From: Halobacillus litoralis
Lineage (GTDB): Bacteria; Bacillota; Bacilli; Bacillales; Halobacillaceae
Direction: 5' to 3'
Assembly: GCF_020171725.1 (NCBI RefSeq)
Contig: NZ_JAIVAJ010000002.1
Coordinates: 496,001-560,000, forward strand
Length of the DNA: 64,000 nucleotides
Positions 45,560-55,600 of this stretch are shown here, in pieces. The position numbers were made by a program, and so were the translations under genes. Numbering within the stretch: the stretch's first letter is position 1; each line of letters begins with the position of its first letter. The notes beneath the pieces were generated by a model. It ran no database searches, was not told the origin of the DNA, and saw only the letters and a program-made list of their open reading frames with translations.

Positions 45560-46852
45560 GTGAAAACAACGATTTCTCAAGTTTCAAAACATGTAGGTGA
45601 AGAAGTCACGATCGGAGCGTGGCTTGCAAATAAACGTTCAAGCGGAAAGATCGCTTTCCTGCAACTGCGTGATGGTACAGGATTCATGCAGGGAATTGTC
45701 GTGAAGGCAGATATCGGGGAAGAGAAATTCCAAGAAGCAAAAGCTCTTACGCAGGAATCTTCTCTATACGTCACGGGTACAATTGTTGAAGATACCCGTT
45801 CACCGTTAGGGTTCGAAATGCAAGTATCGGATTTTGAAATCATTCATGAGGCGGTGGATTACCCAATCACGCCAAAAGAACACGGAACAGAATTCTTAAT
45901 GGATCACCGTCACCTGTGGTTGCGTTCGAAGCGCCAGCACGCCGTGATGAAAGTTCGTAACGAAATCATCCGTGCAACGTACGAATTCTTCAATGACAAT
46001 GGATATGTTAAAGTTGATCCGCCAATTCTGACTGGTTCATCAGCAGAAGGAACAACAGAACTGTTCCATACGAAGTACTTCGATGAGGATGCCTATCTTT
46101 CCCAAAGTGGTCAGCTTTATATGGAAGCCGCCGCTATGGCATTCGGTAAAGTCTTCAGCTTCGGTCCGACATTCAGAGCTGAGAAGTCCAAAACTCGCAG
46201 ACACTTAATTGAGTTTTGGATGATTGAGCCTGAGATGGCGTTTATGGACCATGAGGAGAGCCTTGAAGTGCAGGAACAGTACGTCTCTCATGTCGTACAG
46301 TCGGTCCTTCAAAACTGTAAAATCGAGCTTGATGCGCTTGGTCGTGACACGAAAGCCTTGGAGAACATTAAGGCACCGTTCCCGAGAATCAGTTATGATG
46401 ATGCGATTCAACTTGTGAAGGAAAAAGGGTTCGACGATATCGAATGGGGAGAAGATTTCGGTGCTCCACATGAAACGGCAATTGCCGAGGCGTTTGATAA
46501 GCCTGTGTTTATCACGAATTATCCGGCTGAGATCAAAGCCTTCTATATGAAGCCTGATCCTAATCGTCCTGAAGTTGTATTATGTGCCGACTTGATTGCA
46601 CCTGAAGGGTATGGGGAAATCATCGGAGGTTCTCAACGAATTGACGACCTGGAATTGATGAAGCAGCGCTATGAGGAACATGATCTGACAGGAGATGCCT
46701 ATAAGTGGTACCTGCAACTTAGAGAATACGGCAGTGTGCCGCATTCAGGATTCGGACTGGGACTTGAGCGTACGGTCGCTTGGATCTCAGGTGTAGAGCA
46801 CGTGCGTGAGACGATTCCATTCCCACGCCTGTTAAACCGACTTTACCCTTAA
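45560..46852 (+). CDS. asnS: Asparaginyl-tRNA synthetase
   Basis: Class IIb synthetase, 430 residues: an N-terminal OB anticodon-binding domain (about 1-105) and the catalytic domain with motif 2 ([19 protein letters not shown]) and motif 3 ([13 protein letters not shown]). The N-terminal [23 protein letters not shown] is typical. The start is GTG after TGGAGGT. No T-box leader is seen in the 26-base gap after aspB. Confidence 0.96.
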   Translation: MKTTISQVSKHVGEEVTIGAWLANKRSSGKIAFLQLRDGTGFMQGIVVKADIGEEKFQEAKALTQESSLYVTGTIVEDTRSPLGFEMQVSDFEIIHEAVDYPITPKEHGTEFLMDHRHLWLRSKRQHAVMKVRNEIIRATYEFFNDNGYVKVDPPILTGSSAEGTTELFHTKYFDEDAYLSQSGQLYMEAAAMAFGKVFSFGPTFRAEKSKTRRHLIEFWMIEPEMAFMDHEESLEVQEQYVSHVVQSVLQNCKIELDALGRDTKALENIKAPFPRISYDDAIQLVKEKGFDDIEWGEDFGAPHETAIAEAFDKPVFITNYPAEIKAFYMKPDPNRPEVVLCADLIAPEGYGEIIGGSQRIDDLELMKQRYEEHDLTGDAYKWYLQLREYGSVPHSGFGLGLERTVAWISGVEHVRETIPFPRLLNRLYP

Positions 46853-46874
46853 GAATCACACACATGGAGGATGG

Positions 46875-46913
46875 AACACCGATGGATCGTCATTGACGTC
46901 ATCGGTGTTTTTT
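46875..46913 (+). terminator. Terminator of the aspB-asnS unit
   Basis: AACACCGATG / CATCGGTGTT stem with an inner CGTC/GACG helix, followed by TTTTC. Confidence 0.8.
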
Positions 46914-46945
46914 CACGAACAACAACAGGAAATGAGGGGAAGAGA

Positions 46946-47629
46946 ATGGGCAGATATCAAAGCTACCAACAAATGATGGATAACCAATTGACGATTCCCG
47001 GGGAATTGTTGACGAAATACGTGTCGCTTGGAATCGCGGAGCAGGAACTTGTTTTGATTTTACAAATCCATCGATTCAGAAGCAAGGGGAATTCTTTCCC
47101 GACACCAGAAGAACTTGCAGAGCACGTCAGCCTGACAAGCCAGCAATGTTCACAAATTCTGAGAAGGCTTATTCAAAAGCAGTTCCTTACCATTGAACAA
47201 AAGAAGAACGAGCAGCAGATCATCAATGAAACCTATTCGTTAGAGCCTCTCTGGGAGAAGTTGTTCCAGGAAAAGCCGAAAACGCAGGAACCGAACTATG
47301 ATGAAAACATCTTTCCTCTTTTTGAACAGGAGTTCGGAAGACCATTATCACCTTTTGAAATCGAGACGATCAGTATTTGGCTTGATGAGGACGAGCAGTC
47401 TCCCGCGCTGATCAAGGCTGCCTTACGAGAAGCGGTCCTGATGGGCAAGCTGAACTTTAAATACATCGACCGGATTTTGAGGGAGTGGTCTAAAAAAGGG
47501 GTACGCACAGTCGAACAGGCGAGAGAGCACGGTAAACAGTTTAGACAGCAGGGATCTCAGCCTAAGAAGACACCGACCAGTGAAAAGCGGGATGTCTCCC
47601 TTTACTACAATTGGTTGGAAGAAGATTGA
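46946..47629 (+). CDS. dnaD: DNA replication initiation protein DnaD
   Basis: Helps load the replicative helicase at oriC and in restart. It has 227 residues: an N-terminal winged-helix oligomerisation domain (about 1-100) and the C-terminal DnaB/DnaD domain (FEQEFGRPLSPFEIETISIW, KAALREAVLMGKLNFKYIDRIL) ending in the YNWLE motif. The ATG at 46946 follows GAGGGGAAG; an upstream in-frame ATG at 46871 lies before the asnS terminator and was rejected. Confidence 0.95.
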   Translation: MGRYQSYQQMMDNQLTIPGELLTKYVSLGIAEQELVLILQIHRFRSKGNSFPTPEELAEHVSLTSQQCSQILRRLIQKQFLTIEQKKNEQQIINETYSLEPLWEKLFQEKPKTQEPNYDENIFPLFEQEFGRPLSPFEIETISIWLDEDEQSPALIKAALREAVLMGKLNFKYIDRILREWSKKGVRTVEQAREHGKQFRQQGSQPKKTPTSEKRDVSLYYNWLEED

Positions 47630-47649
47630 ACCGATAGGGGGAGAGCGAA

Positions 47650-48309
47650 TTGTTAAATAAAAAACAAATCCAGTACTGCCTTGATGTATTTGAAGAAATG
47701 TTTCCAGATGCCGATTGCGAATTGAACCATAGCAATCCCTTTGAACTGCTTGTAGCCGTCGTATTATCCGCTCAAGCAACAGACGCCCTCGTCAACAAAG
47801 TGACGCCGGGTTTGTTCGAGAAGTATAAAAGCCCCTATGACTATATGGATGTTCCCTTAGAAGAGCTTCAACAGGATATCAAGCGAATCGGGCTTTATCG
47901 TAACAAAGCGAAGAATATCCAGAAGCTGTCGAAAACGATCATCGAAGAATTCGATGGCCAAGTTCCTCAAACGAAGCAAGAGCTGGAAAGCCTTGCAGGT
48001 GTAGGGCGGAAGACGGCCAATGTCGTTGCCTCTGTTGCTTTTGGAGAGCCGGCGATTGCCGTTGATACACATGTGGAGCGGGTTTCCAAGAGGCTCGGGA
48101 TCTGCAGGTGGAAGGACTCTGTGTTAGAGGTTGAAAAAACTTTGATGAGAAAAGTTCCCGAAGACCAATGGAGCGTCACTCATCATCGGATGATTTTTTT
48201 CGGACGGTATCACTGTAAAGCCCAAAGACCAGAATGTGAAGAATGTCCACTATTGACTTTATGCCGAGAAGGTCAGAAACGAATGAAGAAAAGAGAAAAA
48301 GTGAAATAA
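47650..48309 (+). CDS. nth: Endonuclease III
   Basis: Base-excision DNA glycosylase/AP lyase for oxidised pyrimidines. It has 219 residues. The helix-hairpin-helix LAGVGRKTANVVASVAFG with catalytic lysine, DTHVERVSKRLG with the catalytic aspartate, and the [4Fe-4S] cysteines in CKAQRPECEECPLLTLC are intact. The start is TTG after GGGGGAGAG. In B. subtilis ypoC follows; here a terminator comes immediately and ypoC is absent. Confidence 0.96.
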   Translation: MLNKKQIQYCLDVFEEMFPDADCELNHSNPFELLVAVVLSAQATDALVNKVTPGLFEKYKSPYDYMDVPLEELQQDIKRIGLYRNKAKNIQKLSKTIIEEFDGQVPQTKQELESLAGVGRKTANVVASVAFGEPAIAVDTHVERVSKRLGICRWKDSVLEVEKTLMRKVPEDQWSVTHHRMIFFGRYHCKAQRPECEECPLLTLCREGQKRMKKREKVK

Positions 48310-48346
48310 AAAAGCGTGACCAGCTGATAGCTGGTCACGCTTTTTT
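48308..48346. terminator. Bidirectional terminator between nth and ponA
   Basis: An 18-bp stem (AAAAAAGCGTGACCAGCT / AGCTGGTCACGCTTTTTT) with a 3-base loop between convergent genes. Confidence 0.93.
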
Positions 48347-48361
48347 AGATTACTGCATGGT

Positions 48362-50920
48362 TTATGCGGCATCGTTTTCGGTGTTTTCTTGATCGTCATT
48401 CTGGTTACCCTGGTTAGGATCGTCTTGATTTGAATCATTGTTTGAATCATTATTGTTATTATTTGAATCGTCGTTGTTGTTGTCGTTTTGATTCTCTCCA
48501 TCAGATTCATCGGCGCCATCATTGTTGCCATTGTTCTCATTTTCACCGTTACCTTCGTTCTCTTCTTCATCCTGATCATCGTTCTCATCTTCTGCTGAAT
48601 CAGGGTTTCCGGTTTGAACTTGAACGCTTGCAGGATCACTGTCCTGCGCTCGTTCATCAGGGCTGATGGCCGTTACACTGAAGGAATAATCAGCGTCTGG
48701 TTCGATGTTTGTAATGTTCAAGCTGGTTTGCCCGGTTGTCGTCAGCTCGGTAGGCTGACCGCCATTAATCGAGACATCGACGCGGAAGTTCACTTCCTCT
48801 GACTCGTTGTAGGCCCAGCGCAGTTCGATTGCTCCTGCTTCCTCATTGAATGTACCTGTAAGGTTTTGAACCGGATCGAGTTTTTGATAGGCTTCAGAAA
48901 CCTTAGAAGGTTGGTTGTCAACATGGAACAATTCCGTCACAATTCTGCTCTCCGGAGTGAATTGACTTGGAAGTTTAGCCGGTCGTGAGCCTTCTTCAAT
49001 ATCAAGCCACGTCACTGTGCTTGGCTTCGTAAAGTCAGCGGTCTCTTTACCGGAAGACAATTCCGCCATTAATGGTTTGAAAATTTGCTTCGGAACGTCT
49101 TTCGCAGCTGAGGACAAGCCTTCGTTTATATTTTGATAACCACTCCAAACGGAAATCGAATAGTTGGTTGTATATCCGTTGAACCATGAATCAGGTGCGA
49201 TATCTCCGGCATCAGTAGGGCGGTTTGTCGTACCTGTTTTTCCTGCTTCCGGAAGGTTTGGTACATCTGCACGGCGACCTGACCCTTCCGTCATCGTTGT
49301 TTGTAGCATGTTGGAGACCATGAATGCTGTATATTTACTCATAGCAGCTTTCGGTTCCGGTTTCGTATCAATCGTCTCCTGACCCGGAACTTCGATCTTC
49401 CTCACTGTATATGGTTCGTTGTACACTCCCTCATTACCGAACGCCGCATAGGCAGCTGACATTTGAAGAGGTGTTACGTTCGTGTCACCACCTCCGATGG
49501 CGTCGACGGGAAGTACGCGATCGTTCGTGAAGTTAATGCCGAGTCCTTCAGCAAATGCCTTCGCGCGATCAGGGCCGACCTCCTGCATCGTCTTCATTGC
49601 AGGAATGTTGAGTGAGCGGCTTAACGCATACCGTGCCGATACCCAGCCACGGTATTGATTGTCAAAGTTATTAATGTCTTTTCCGTTGATTTCGTAAGGT
49701 TCATCTAAAATCTGGTGGTACGTTGAAATTCTCTGGTGTTCGATGGCGGGTCCGTATGCCATAATCGGCTTGAATGTAGATCCTGCCTGGCGCTCGAGTT
49801 GGGTGGCATAGTTGAAGTTATCGCCTTGATAATTTCGACCGCCCCCGATGGCTCGAACAGCACCAGTTTGAGTATCAGTCACTGCTACTCCTGCCTGAAG
49901 AGACTCATCAGGCCAGCTGATCGGACCTTCACTACTCAACATCCGTTGAACAGATTCCTGAGCATTAGGATCAAGCGTCGTATAAATTTTCAGGCCGTCT
50001 TTGTAAAGATCGGCACCATCCATTTTTTGACGGACTTCATCTCGTACGGCATCGATAAAGGCATCATAAGGTGTCTGCTCTCTGGAATCTGAAGGGACAA
50101 GCATATCTTGTACTTTCGTTTGACTGGCTTGATCGGCTTCTTCCTGAGTGATCTTACCGTGCTGCACCATCAAGCTCAGCACCGTTTCCATACGGCTTTG
50201 CGCCGCTTCAGGGTTTTCAAACGGATTGTAGCCGGATGGGCGCTGCGGAAGTCCAGCAAGCAGAGCGGCTTCCGGAAGCGTCAGTTCATTCAGGTCCTCT
50301 TTTCCGAAGTAAGTATCCGCCGCTTCTGCAACACCATAAGCTCTTGCACCGTAATAGATCTTATTCAAGTACATTTCAAGAATTTGTTCCTTTGTGAACT
50401 GCTGATCCAGCTTGATCGCAAGGTATTGTTCCTGCACTTTTCTCTCTAAGGTTTTGTCCGGTGAAAGGAATGAGCGTTTAACGACCTGTTGTGTAATCGT
50501 ACTTGCTCCTTCGGCTCCGAATCCTTGTGTCACGTTGGCCCAGACTGCGGCTGCAATTCGCTGAAAGTCAATCCCGATATGATTGTAAAAACGCGAATCC
50601 TCCGTAGCAATGACGGCATCTTTCATGATTTGTGGAATTTCTTCGTACGTGACTTTTGTTCTGTTTTCTTCGCCGGCTAAGTCGGCGATCAACTCATCAT
50701 TCATATCATATACTTTTGATGAATAGGGATCGGATAATTGCGATTCATCTAAATCTGGGGCGCTGGATACATAGTAGGCGAATAGTCCGCCACCACCCAG
50801 AACCATGATGATACCGAATATAAATAAAGTCATAATAATTTTTTTGAATTTGCCTTTTCTTTTCTTCGATTGTTTCAGCTGCTTTTTTCTAGCTGAACGT
50901 GATTGGCTTTCATTGGCCAT
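48362..50920 (-). CDS. ponA: Class A penicillin-binding protein 1 (PBP1)
   Basis: Bifunctional peptidoglycan synthase, 852 residues: short basic cytoplasmic tail, one membrane helix (about 27-50), GT51 transglycosylase with ATEDSRFYNHIGID, and a transpeptidase with STFK, SLN and KTGT motifs. A fibronectin type III-like domain follows, then a ~75-residue Asp/Glu/Asn-rich tail. The ATG at 50920 has GGAGGAAA upstream; the ATG at 50935 overlaps that site. It lies downstream of recU on the minus strand, 16 bases apart. Confidence 0.95.
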   Translation of the reverse strand: MANESQSRSARKKQLKQSKKRKGKFKKIIMTLFIFGIIMVLGGGGLFAYYVSSAPDLDESQLSDPYSSKVYDMNDELIADLAGEENRTKVTYEEIPQIMKDAVIATEDSRFYNHIGIDFQRIAAAVWANVTQGFGAEGASTITQQVVKRSFLSPDKTLERKVQEQYLAIKLDQQFTKEQILEMYLNKIYYGARAYGVAEAADTYFGKEDLNELTLPEAALLAGLPQRPSGYNPFENPEAAQSRMETVLSLMVQHGKITQEEADQASQTKVQDMLVPSDSREQTPYDAFIDAVRDEVRQKMDGADLYKDGLKIYTTLDPNAQESVQRMLSSEGPISWPDESLQAGVAVTDTQTGAVRAIGGGRNYQGDNFNYATQLERQAGSTFKPIMAYGPAIEHQRISTYHQILDEPYEINGKDINNFDNQYRGWVSARYALSRSLNIPAMKTMQEVGPDRAKAFAEGLGINFTNDRVLPVDAIGGGDTNVTPLQMSAAYAAFGNEGVYNEPYTVRKIEVPGQETIDTKPEPKAAMSKYTAFMVSNMLQTTMTEGSGRRADVPNLPEAGKTGTTNRPTDAGDIAPDSWFNGYTTNYSISVWSGYQNINEGLSSAAKDVPKQIFKPLMAELSSGKETADFTKPSTVTWLDIEEGSRPAKLPSQFTPESRIVTELFHVDNQPSKVSEAYQKLDPVQNLTGTFNEEAGAIELRWAYNESEEVNFRVDVSINGGQPTELTTTGQTSLNITNIEPDADYSFSVTAISPDERAQDSDPASVQVQTGNPDSAEDENDDQDEEENEGNGENENNGNNDGADESDGENQNDNNNDDSNNNNNDSNNDSNQDDPNQGNQNDDQENTENDAA

Positions 50921-50936
50921 TGATGTTTCCTCCATT

Positions 50937-51527
50937 TCAGAAATAGAGCTTATCTAATGCTTTTCTGTAGTCGACCCTGGCCTGGAAGTGGAACGGAACA
51001 AGAATTCCTTCTTGCTGCACGGTGTTGTAAGGAATAGACTTTCTGCCACCGTTTTGCTGATCATCCCAGAATGAAAATACACAAGAAGAAGGAACTACGT
51101 AGACCTCATCAAGCGGCGTGAATTTCAAAATTAAAAAAGAAATTCCTTCATGCTGTTCGACAGCTTTCATGTGATCGACTTGGTGTTGGTGGATATTGCT
51201 TAGAGGGAACGATGTTTTATTCTTCGTTTCTTTTGCCTCAAAATCAATATACCTGCCTCGATAAACTCCATTAAAGTCAGTTGTAGACGCCTGTTTGAAG
51301 TACGCTTCTTTAATGACAGCAGCACTTCGCTTCGGGTAGTCCACCTGGACAATTTGAACAGGTGTCGGCTTTTTATGCACGACAGCGATGCCAGCTCTTA
51401 AATAATGCTCGTTCGTCGCGTTGATATCTTCTTCCAACGTCATCCCCCGATTGCTGAAGTCGGGTTTTTTCTTTTGTCTTGCTTTTGAATGCTTCGATTG
51501 GGCACGTTTGCCGTTTGGGTAGTTCAA
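50937..51527 (-). CDS. recU: Holliday junction resolvase RecU
   Basis: Cuts four-way junctions during recombination and chromosome segregation. The TTG at 51527 gives 196 residues and follows AGGGAGG at good spacing; the resulting MNYPNGKRAQSKHS start matches the family. Conserved: NRGMTLEEDINATN, IHKKPTPVQIV-like, GRYIDFEAKETKNKTSFPL with the active-site D-E-K residues. recU-ponA order is that of B. subtilis. Confidence 0.95.
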   Translation of the reverse strand: MNYPNGKRAQSKHSKARQKKKPDFSNRGMTLEEDINATNEHYLRAGIAVVHKKPTPVQIVQVDYPKRSAAVIKEAYFKQASTTDFNGVYRGRYIDFEAKETKNKTSFPLSNIHQHQVDHMKAVEQHEGISFLILKFTPLDEVYVVPSSCVFSFWDDQQNGGRKSIPYNTVQQEGILVPFHFQARVDYRKALDKLYF

Positions 51528-51692
51528 TGGAATGTCCCTCCCTAATTCCATGAGAGTATCATAACAAAAAAACGTAGCCAAGCCCATTAAATTGTCACCT
51601 TAATAGACGTTTTTTGAAGAAAAAAGTTTCAATTCCTTGAACATTCCACATAACTGTTTCGAAAATTCGACTCTATTTAAGGGGGGAGAGGA

Positions 51693-51730
51693 TAAAAAAA
51701 ACTGCTGCCATGAACACACGGCAGCAGTTT
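51693..51730 (-). terminator. Terminator of sspM
   Basis: On the minus strand AAACTGCTGCC / GGCAGCAGTTT (11 bp, 10-base loop) followed by eight T, five bases after the sspM stop. Confidence 0.9.
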
Positions 51731-51735
51731 CTACA

Positions 51736-51828
51736 TTACGTCGATGGACGATTTTCTCCGGCAAGTTTCGGGTTATCGGTCTTTGCCGGTTTCGGTTGTT
51801 TTTTCTTTGGTTGCTTTTTATTTGGCAT
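51736..51828 (-). CDS. sspM: Small acid-soluble spore protein M
   Basis: A 30-residue, Lys/Pro/Gln-rich peptide found only by reading the minus strand: MPNKKQPKKKQPKPAK followed by TDNPKLAGENRPST. The C-terminus KLxGxNRPST equals that of B. subtilis SspM, a minor spore protein encoded in the same neighbourhood (yppG-sspM). Its ribosome site is AAAAGGGGGAC, and it has its own terminator and a SigG-like promoter. Longer plus-strand ORFs over this stretch are shadows. Confidence 0.85.
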   Translation of the reverse strand: MPNKKQPKKKQPKPAKTDNPKLAGENRPST

Positions 51829-51879
51829 AATCAACGTCCCCCTTTTCGAGGTTTTTGACTTGTTTTGTTGCATTACTTC

Positions 51880-51909
51880 TAGTCTTGTCATTCAGATAGG
51901 AGATATTCA
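51880..51909 (-). promoter_or_regulatory. SigG-like promoter of sspM
   Basis: On the minus strand TGAATA (fits -35 GHATR), 17-base spacer, AAGACTA (5 of 7 to CATNHTA), 51 bases before the ATG. Forespore expression would suit an SASP gene. Confidence 0.4.
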
Positions 51910-51956
51910 AATAAGAGCGAAATTTAGTATTACCAATAAAAGGGGAGAGGATCTTC

Positions 51957-52214
51957 ATGAATAATCGTACCGTATCTGTTGAGGATTTCGAGACAGAATT
52001 GCTTCAGTTAAAAGAACGATTTTCCCTGCTGGAACGCCGTTTATCCCTGAAAGCCGATGAAGTCGTCTCTACAATGGCCATCTCTCATCGGAAACAAATC
52101 GATGAGCTGAAAGATGAAGTATTCCGACTACGCGACGAGCTGAAGAAGGTGCAGAAGGGACAGAAGGAAAAGCTGATCGACCGTGTCGTGAGACGTCAGC
52201 GGAGAGTTGTCTGA
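51957..52214 (+). CDS. Uncharacterised coiled-coil protein
   Basis: An 85-residue, highly charged, almost wholly helical protein with heptad spacing (ETELLQLKERFSLLERRL; KQIDELKDEVFRLRDELKKV) and a very basic end (VVRRQRRVV). No cysteine, membrane segment or known domain. AGGGGAGAGG precedes the ATG. It lies where yppC/yppD are in B. subtilis, but I see no clear match. It may dimerise and bind nucleic acid through the basic tail; that is inference. Confidence 0.65.
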   Translation: MNNRTVSVEDFETELLQLKERFSLLERRLSLKADEVVSTMAISHRKQIDELKDEVFRLRDELKKVQKGQKEKLIDRVVRRQRRVV

Positions 52215-52270
52215 ACCATTGAATCCTTTTTGCATGTCATGGTAAGGTTAAATAAAAAAGGTGAGTATAT

Positions 52271-52630
52271 ATGTCCCTGGAACAAGATACAAGAGATTTG
52301 AAACAATTGATGGATGAGCGTCACCGAATGTTTGTTGAAAGTGAAGGACCGGTCGACAAATCGGACCGTGATTTCTTCGAACGTGTGAAGAAAGAGACCT
52401 CGTCCATGTTTGCATTAAATACACAATGGTTTGAAAAAGCAGGGGGGTTTGTAAAGAATAGACACACGTCCGTACACCCTAACCAGGTTCAATCCACTCA
52501 TGAGAATATAGAGATGATCATTCTTCACAGCTACTACTTGGATGTCCATCTGAAACGGTTCAAGGAACTGTACCAATCAGTCCACTACGTGCTGGATATG
52601 ATGCTGAATGACATACGGAATCAAACTTGA
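52271..52630 (+). CDS. yppE: YppE-family protein (DUF1798)
   Basis: A 119-residue helical-bundle protein of the YppE family; the B. subtilis homologue has a known helical-bundle structure but no known function (from recall). Conserved-looking stretches are DFFERVKKE, WFEKAGGFVKNRHTSVHPNQV and SYYLDVHLKRFKELYQSVHY. AAAAGGTGAG precedes the ATG. It converges with the RND gene. Confidence 0.82.
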   Translation: MSLEQDTRDLKQLMDERHRMFVESEGPVDKSDRDFFERVKKETSSMFALNTQWFEKAGGFVKNRHTSVHPNQVQSTHENIEMIILHSYYLDVHLKRFKELYQSVHYVLDMMLNDIRNQT

Positions 52631-52644
52631 TTCAATGATAAAGC

Positions 52645-52688
52645 AAAAACAAGGCCGGAGCATTTCTGCTTCGGCCTTGTTTCGTTTT
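52645..52688. terminator. Bidirectional terminator between yppE and the RND gene
   Basis: AAACAAGGCCGgAGCA / TGCTtCGGCCTTGTTT stem between convergent genes. Confidence 0.85.
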
Positions 52689-52689
52689 C

Positions 52690-55600
52690 TTATGCTTTTT
52701 GTTTTCCTGTCACCTTCGCAATAATAATATAGAAGGTCGGAACGAGTATGAGTGTCAATATGGTGGAGAAGAGCAGTCCGGATACGATGGAGATCGCAAG
52801 CGGTCTGAATAGAACGTCTCCTGTGAAAATAATAGGCGTTAACGCTGCAATCGAAGTTAGGGAAGTAAGAATGATCGGACGGACACGTGCCCGACCCGCT
52901 TCAATGACAGCTTCGACTGTTGAGCCGTAACGTTCGAGATTCTGCTCCATGAATTCCACCAGGATCACAGAGTTTCGGACAACAATACCTGATAAGGAAA
53001 CAATCCCTAGTGTCGCAAGGAAGCTGAGCGGTTCTCCAGAGATAAACAGGCCGACGATGGCTCCGGTAACTGCTAGGAATACCGTTCCTGTAATAAGAAG
53101 CGGCATCAATAGAGAGTTAAACTGTACAGCAATCGTCAAATAGATGAGGAAGAGGACGATGACGAACAGTTTGGACACCTCAATGAAGAACTCTGTCTGG
53201 GCATCGGTCTGGCCACTTTCAACGACTGTATATCCTTCTGGTAGTTCGGATTCAAAATTATCTAGAATTTCGTTCGCTTCTGAATTGAAAGTGTTGCTCT
53301 CTCCTTCTTTAGGGTAAGCCTCCAGCGTAATTGTACGCTCCCCGTCTAAGTGGGGGATGGCTCCCAGCTGGTCGGATTCTTCTGTAGAGATGAATTCATC
53401 GAGTGTAAACACTTGCGGCGGCTGACCAGGGGCTCCGTCTTGGGAGCTTGAGGCCACTTCCAATTGCTCGAGATTGACTCCTTCTGCTTCCCCATCATCG
53501 ACAATGACCTTCATCGGTAGTCGGTCCACGCCATTATCAAACGTTCCAAGTGGAATCCCTGTGTTGGCGATTTGAATTTGCGATGTGACTTGATCGATGG
53601 CGATGTTTTCCTCGGCCATTCGCTCGCGGTCCAAGTTGTAGCTTAGGAATGGCTGGGTCTCTGAATTTAATGTCGTGATTTCGGTTGTCTCTAGCTCTTG
53701 CAGTCTGCTTTGTAGTTCATTGGCTTCTGAAATGAGTGTATCAAGCTCTGGTCCTTGAATCTGTACCTGCACAGGTGGAGAGGTAGGAGGACCAGATACA
53801 ATCGTTTCTAGAAAGATTTCAGCGTTTTCGAATTCTTCTCTCAAAGGGGCTTCCCATTCGTCCATGAACGCTGTCGCACTTGTTGTGTCACGATCGATGC
53901 GGACGAGGACCTGCCCTGTATTTTCACCGGATCGGGTCAGACCGGAACTGAAGATAGGAGGAAGCCCGCTGCCTGTATAGACGCTTGTTTCGGTTATGTC
54001 TTCCTCATTCTCCATTAAGAATTCCTGGATCGCCTGGAGCTCTTCTTCCGTCTGTTCGATAGGTGTACCTTGTGGATACTCAACTGAGATGGTGACTTCC
54101 TGACGATCGGCTGCCGGGAAGAATTCAAATGGTATTCTTATGGCAAGCGTAGCCAGTAATACACAAACGAGTAGTCCGATAATGGACGTGACCCATGGAC
54201 GTTTTGTCGTTTTCGGCAGTAGACGGTCGGCATAGATTTTCTCAAGCCCGTTAAACCATCCGCCAAGAAGCCCTTCTTTGGCTTTCGCTTGCTTCTTGCT
54301 TCTTCTTTTTCGTGCATATTGAACGGTTGGAATCAGCGTCAACGAAATAAGCGTTGAAGCTACAATTGTGAAAATCAGAACGGACGGCAGGGCCCGAATG
54401 AACTCACCGTTCGTTCCGGATAAGAATGTCAGCGGAAGAAAGCTGAAAATAATCATCAAGGTAGATGTGATAATCGACTTTGCAACTTCCTTAACTCCTT
54501 TGACAGTTCCTTCTAAGGGACCGTCACCCATTTGAAACCGCCGTTGTATATTATCGTTTACGACAATCGCGTCATCGACCAATATACCGATGGCAATAAT
54601 CATTCCGATAACCGAAATCTGGTTTAAGTCAACGCCTATATAAGGAAGCGGAATCAGTCCAATCATGATGGAGATCGGGATGGCCAACGCAACAAGGATT
54701 GCGGAAGATATCGGCAGCCCCAGCACCATGATGACGATAACGGCCAGGAAAGAAATTCCCAATGAGCTGACCAGACTGTTAAATACTTCTTCGATAATGG
54801 TGCTTTGTGTATAAAAGCGGTCCACCGTAATTTCCTCAGGTAATTCCTCTTTCAAGTCATCAACATTCGCTGTAATTTCTTCCTGCAAAGCAGAAATGTT
54901 AACGCCTTCTTGAGCAAATATTGTCAAGGATAGAGCTGCTTGGTCTTCGTAGGAGATTAGGTCCTGTGCAGGCAAGTCTTCCACTTCAATTGAACCTACG
55001 TCACTCAGAGTAAGCGGGTCTCCATCGGGTGAAGTGCCGATTCGTAGCGAGGAAAGTCCTTCAATATCTGAGTATTTATTTAAAATCAGTTGATAGATGG
55101 TGCCATCTTGTTGTTCTGTACCGATCGCTCCGGGCGCAATTTCACTTTGAATCGTGGAGACGATCGGGAAGGCAGCAATCTGATTTTCCTGAAGGGCTTC
55201 ATTATCCAGCGATACGGTCACCTGTTGTTCCGGTAACCCTTTAACAAGAATCGATTCTACGCCGGAAATACTCGTCAAACTATTCCGCCAAGTTTCCAAC
55301 TCATTTCTTAAGTCATAAAGTGCTTCACGGTCCTCTGCGAGGAGGTGATAGGAAGCAACGGAGGAAGTCGATAAGTCCGTTGTGACTGTAGGGTCCTGTA
55401 CTTCATCAGGATAAGTTCTCGACACATCCGAGACAATTTGACGAATCTTCGAATTCACGCTTTCACGGTCCACACCACCTTCGAGGGTCGCCGTAATGGA
55501 CCCGAAGCCCGTCGTAGAAGCAGAGGTGACTTCGCTGATCCCAACGACATTCAATAACTCGCTTTCGAGTGGGTTCGTAATCGTGCGTTCTACTTCTTCC

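Noticed and set aside
51637..51964. Two plus-strand ORFs upstream of the coiled-coil gene
   Set aside because: They read antisense through sspM and its terminator, are Phe/Cys-rich and lack good ribosome sites.
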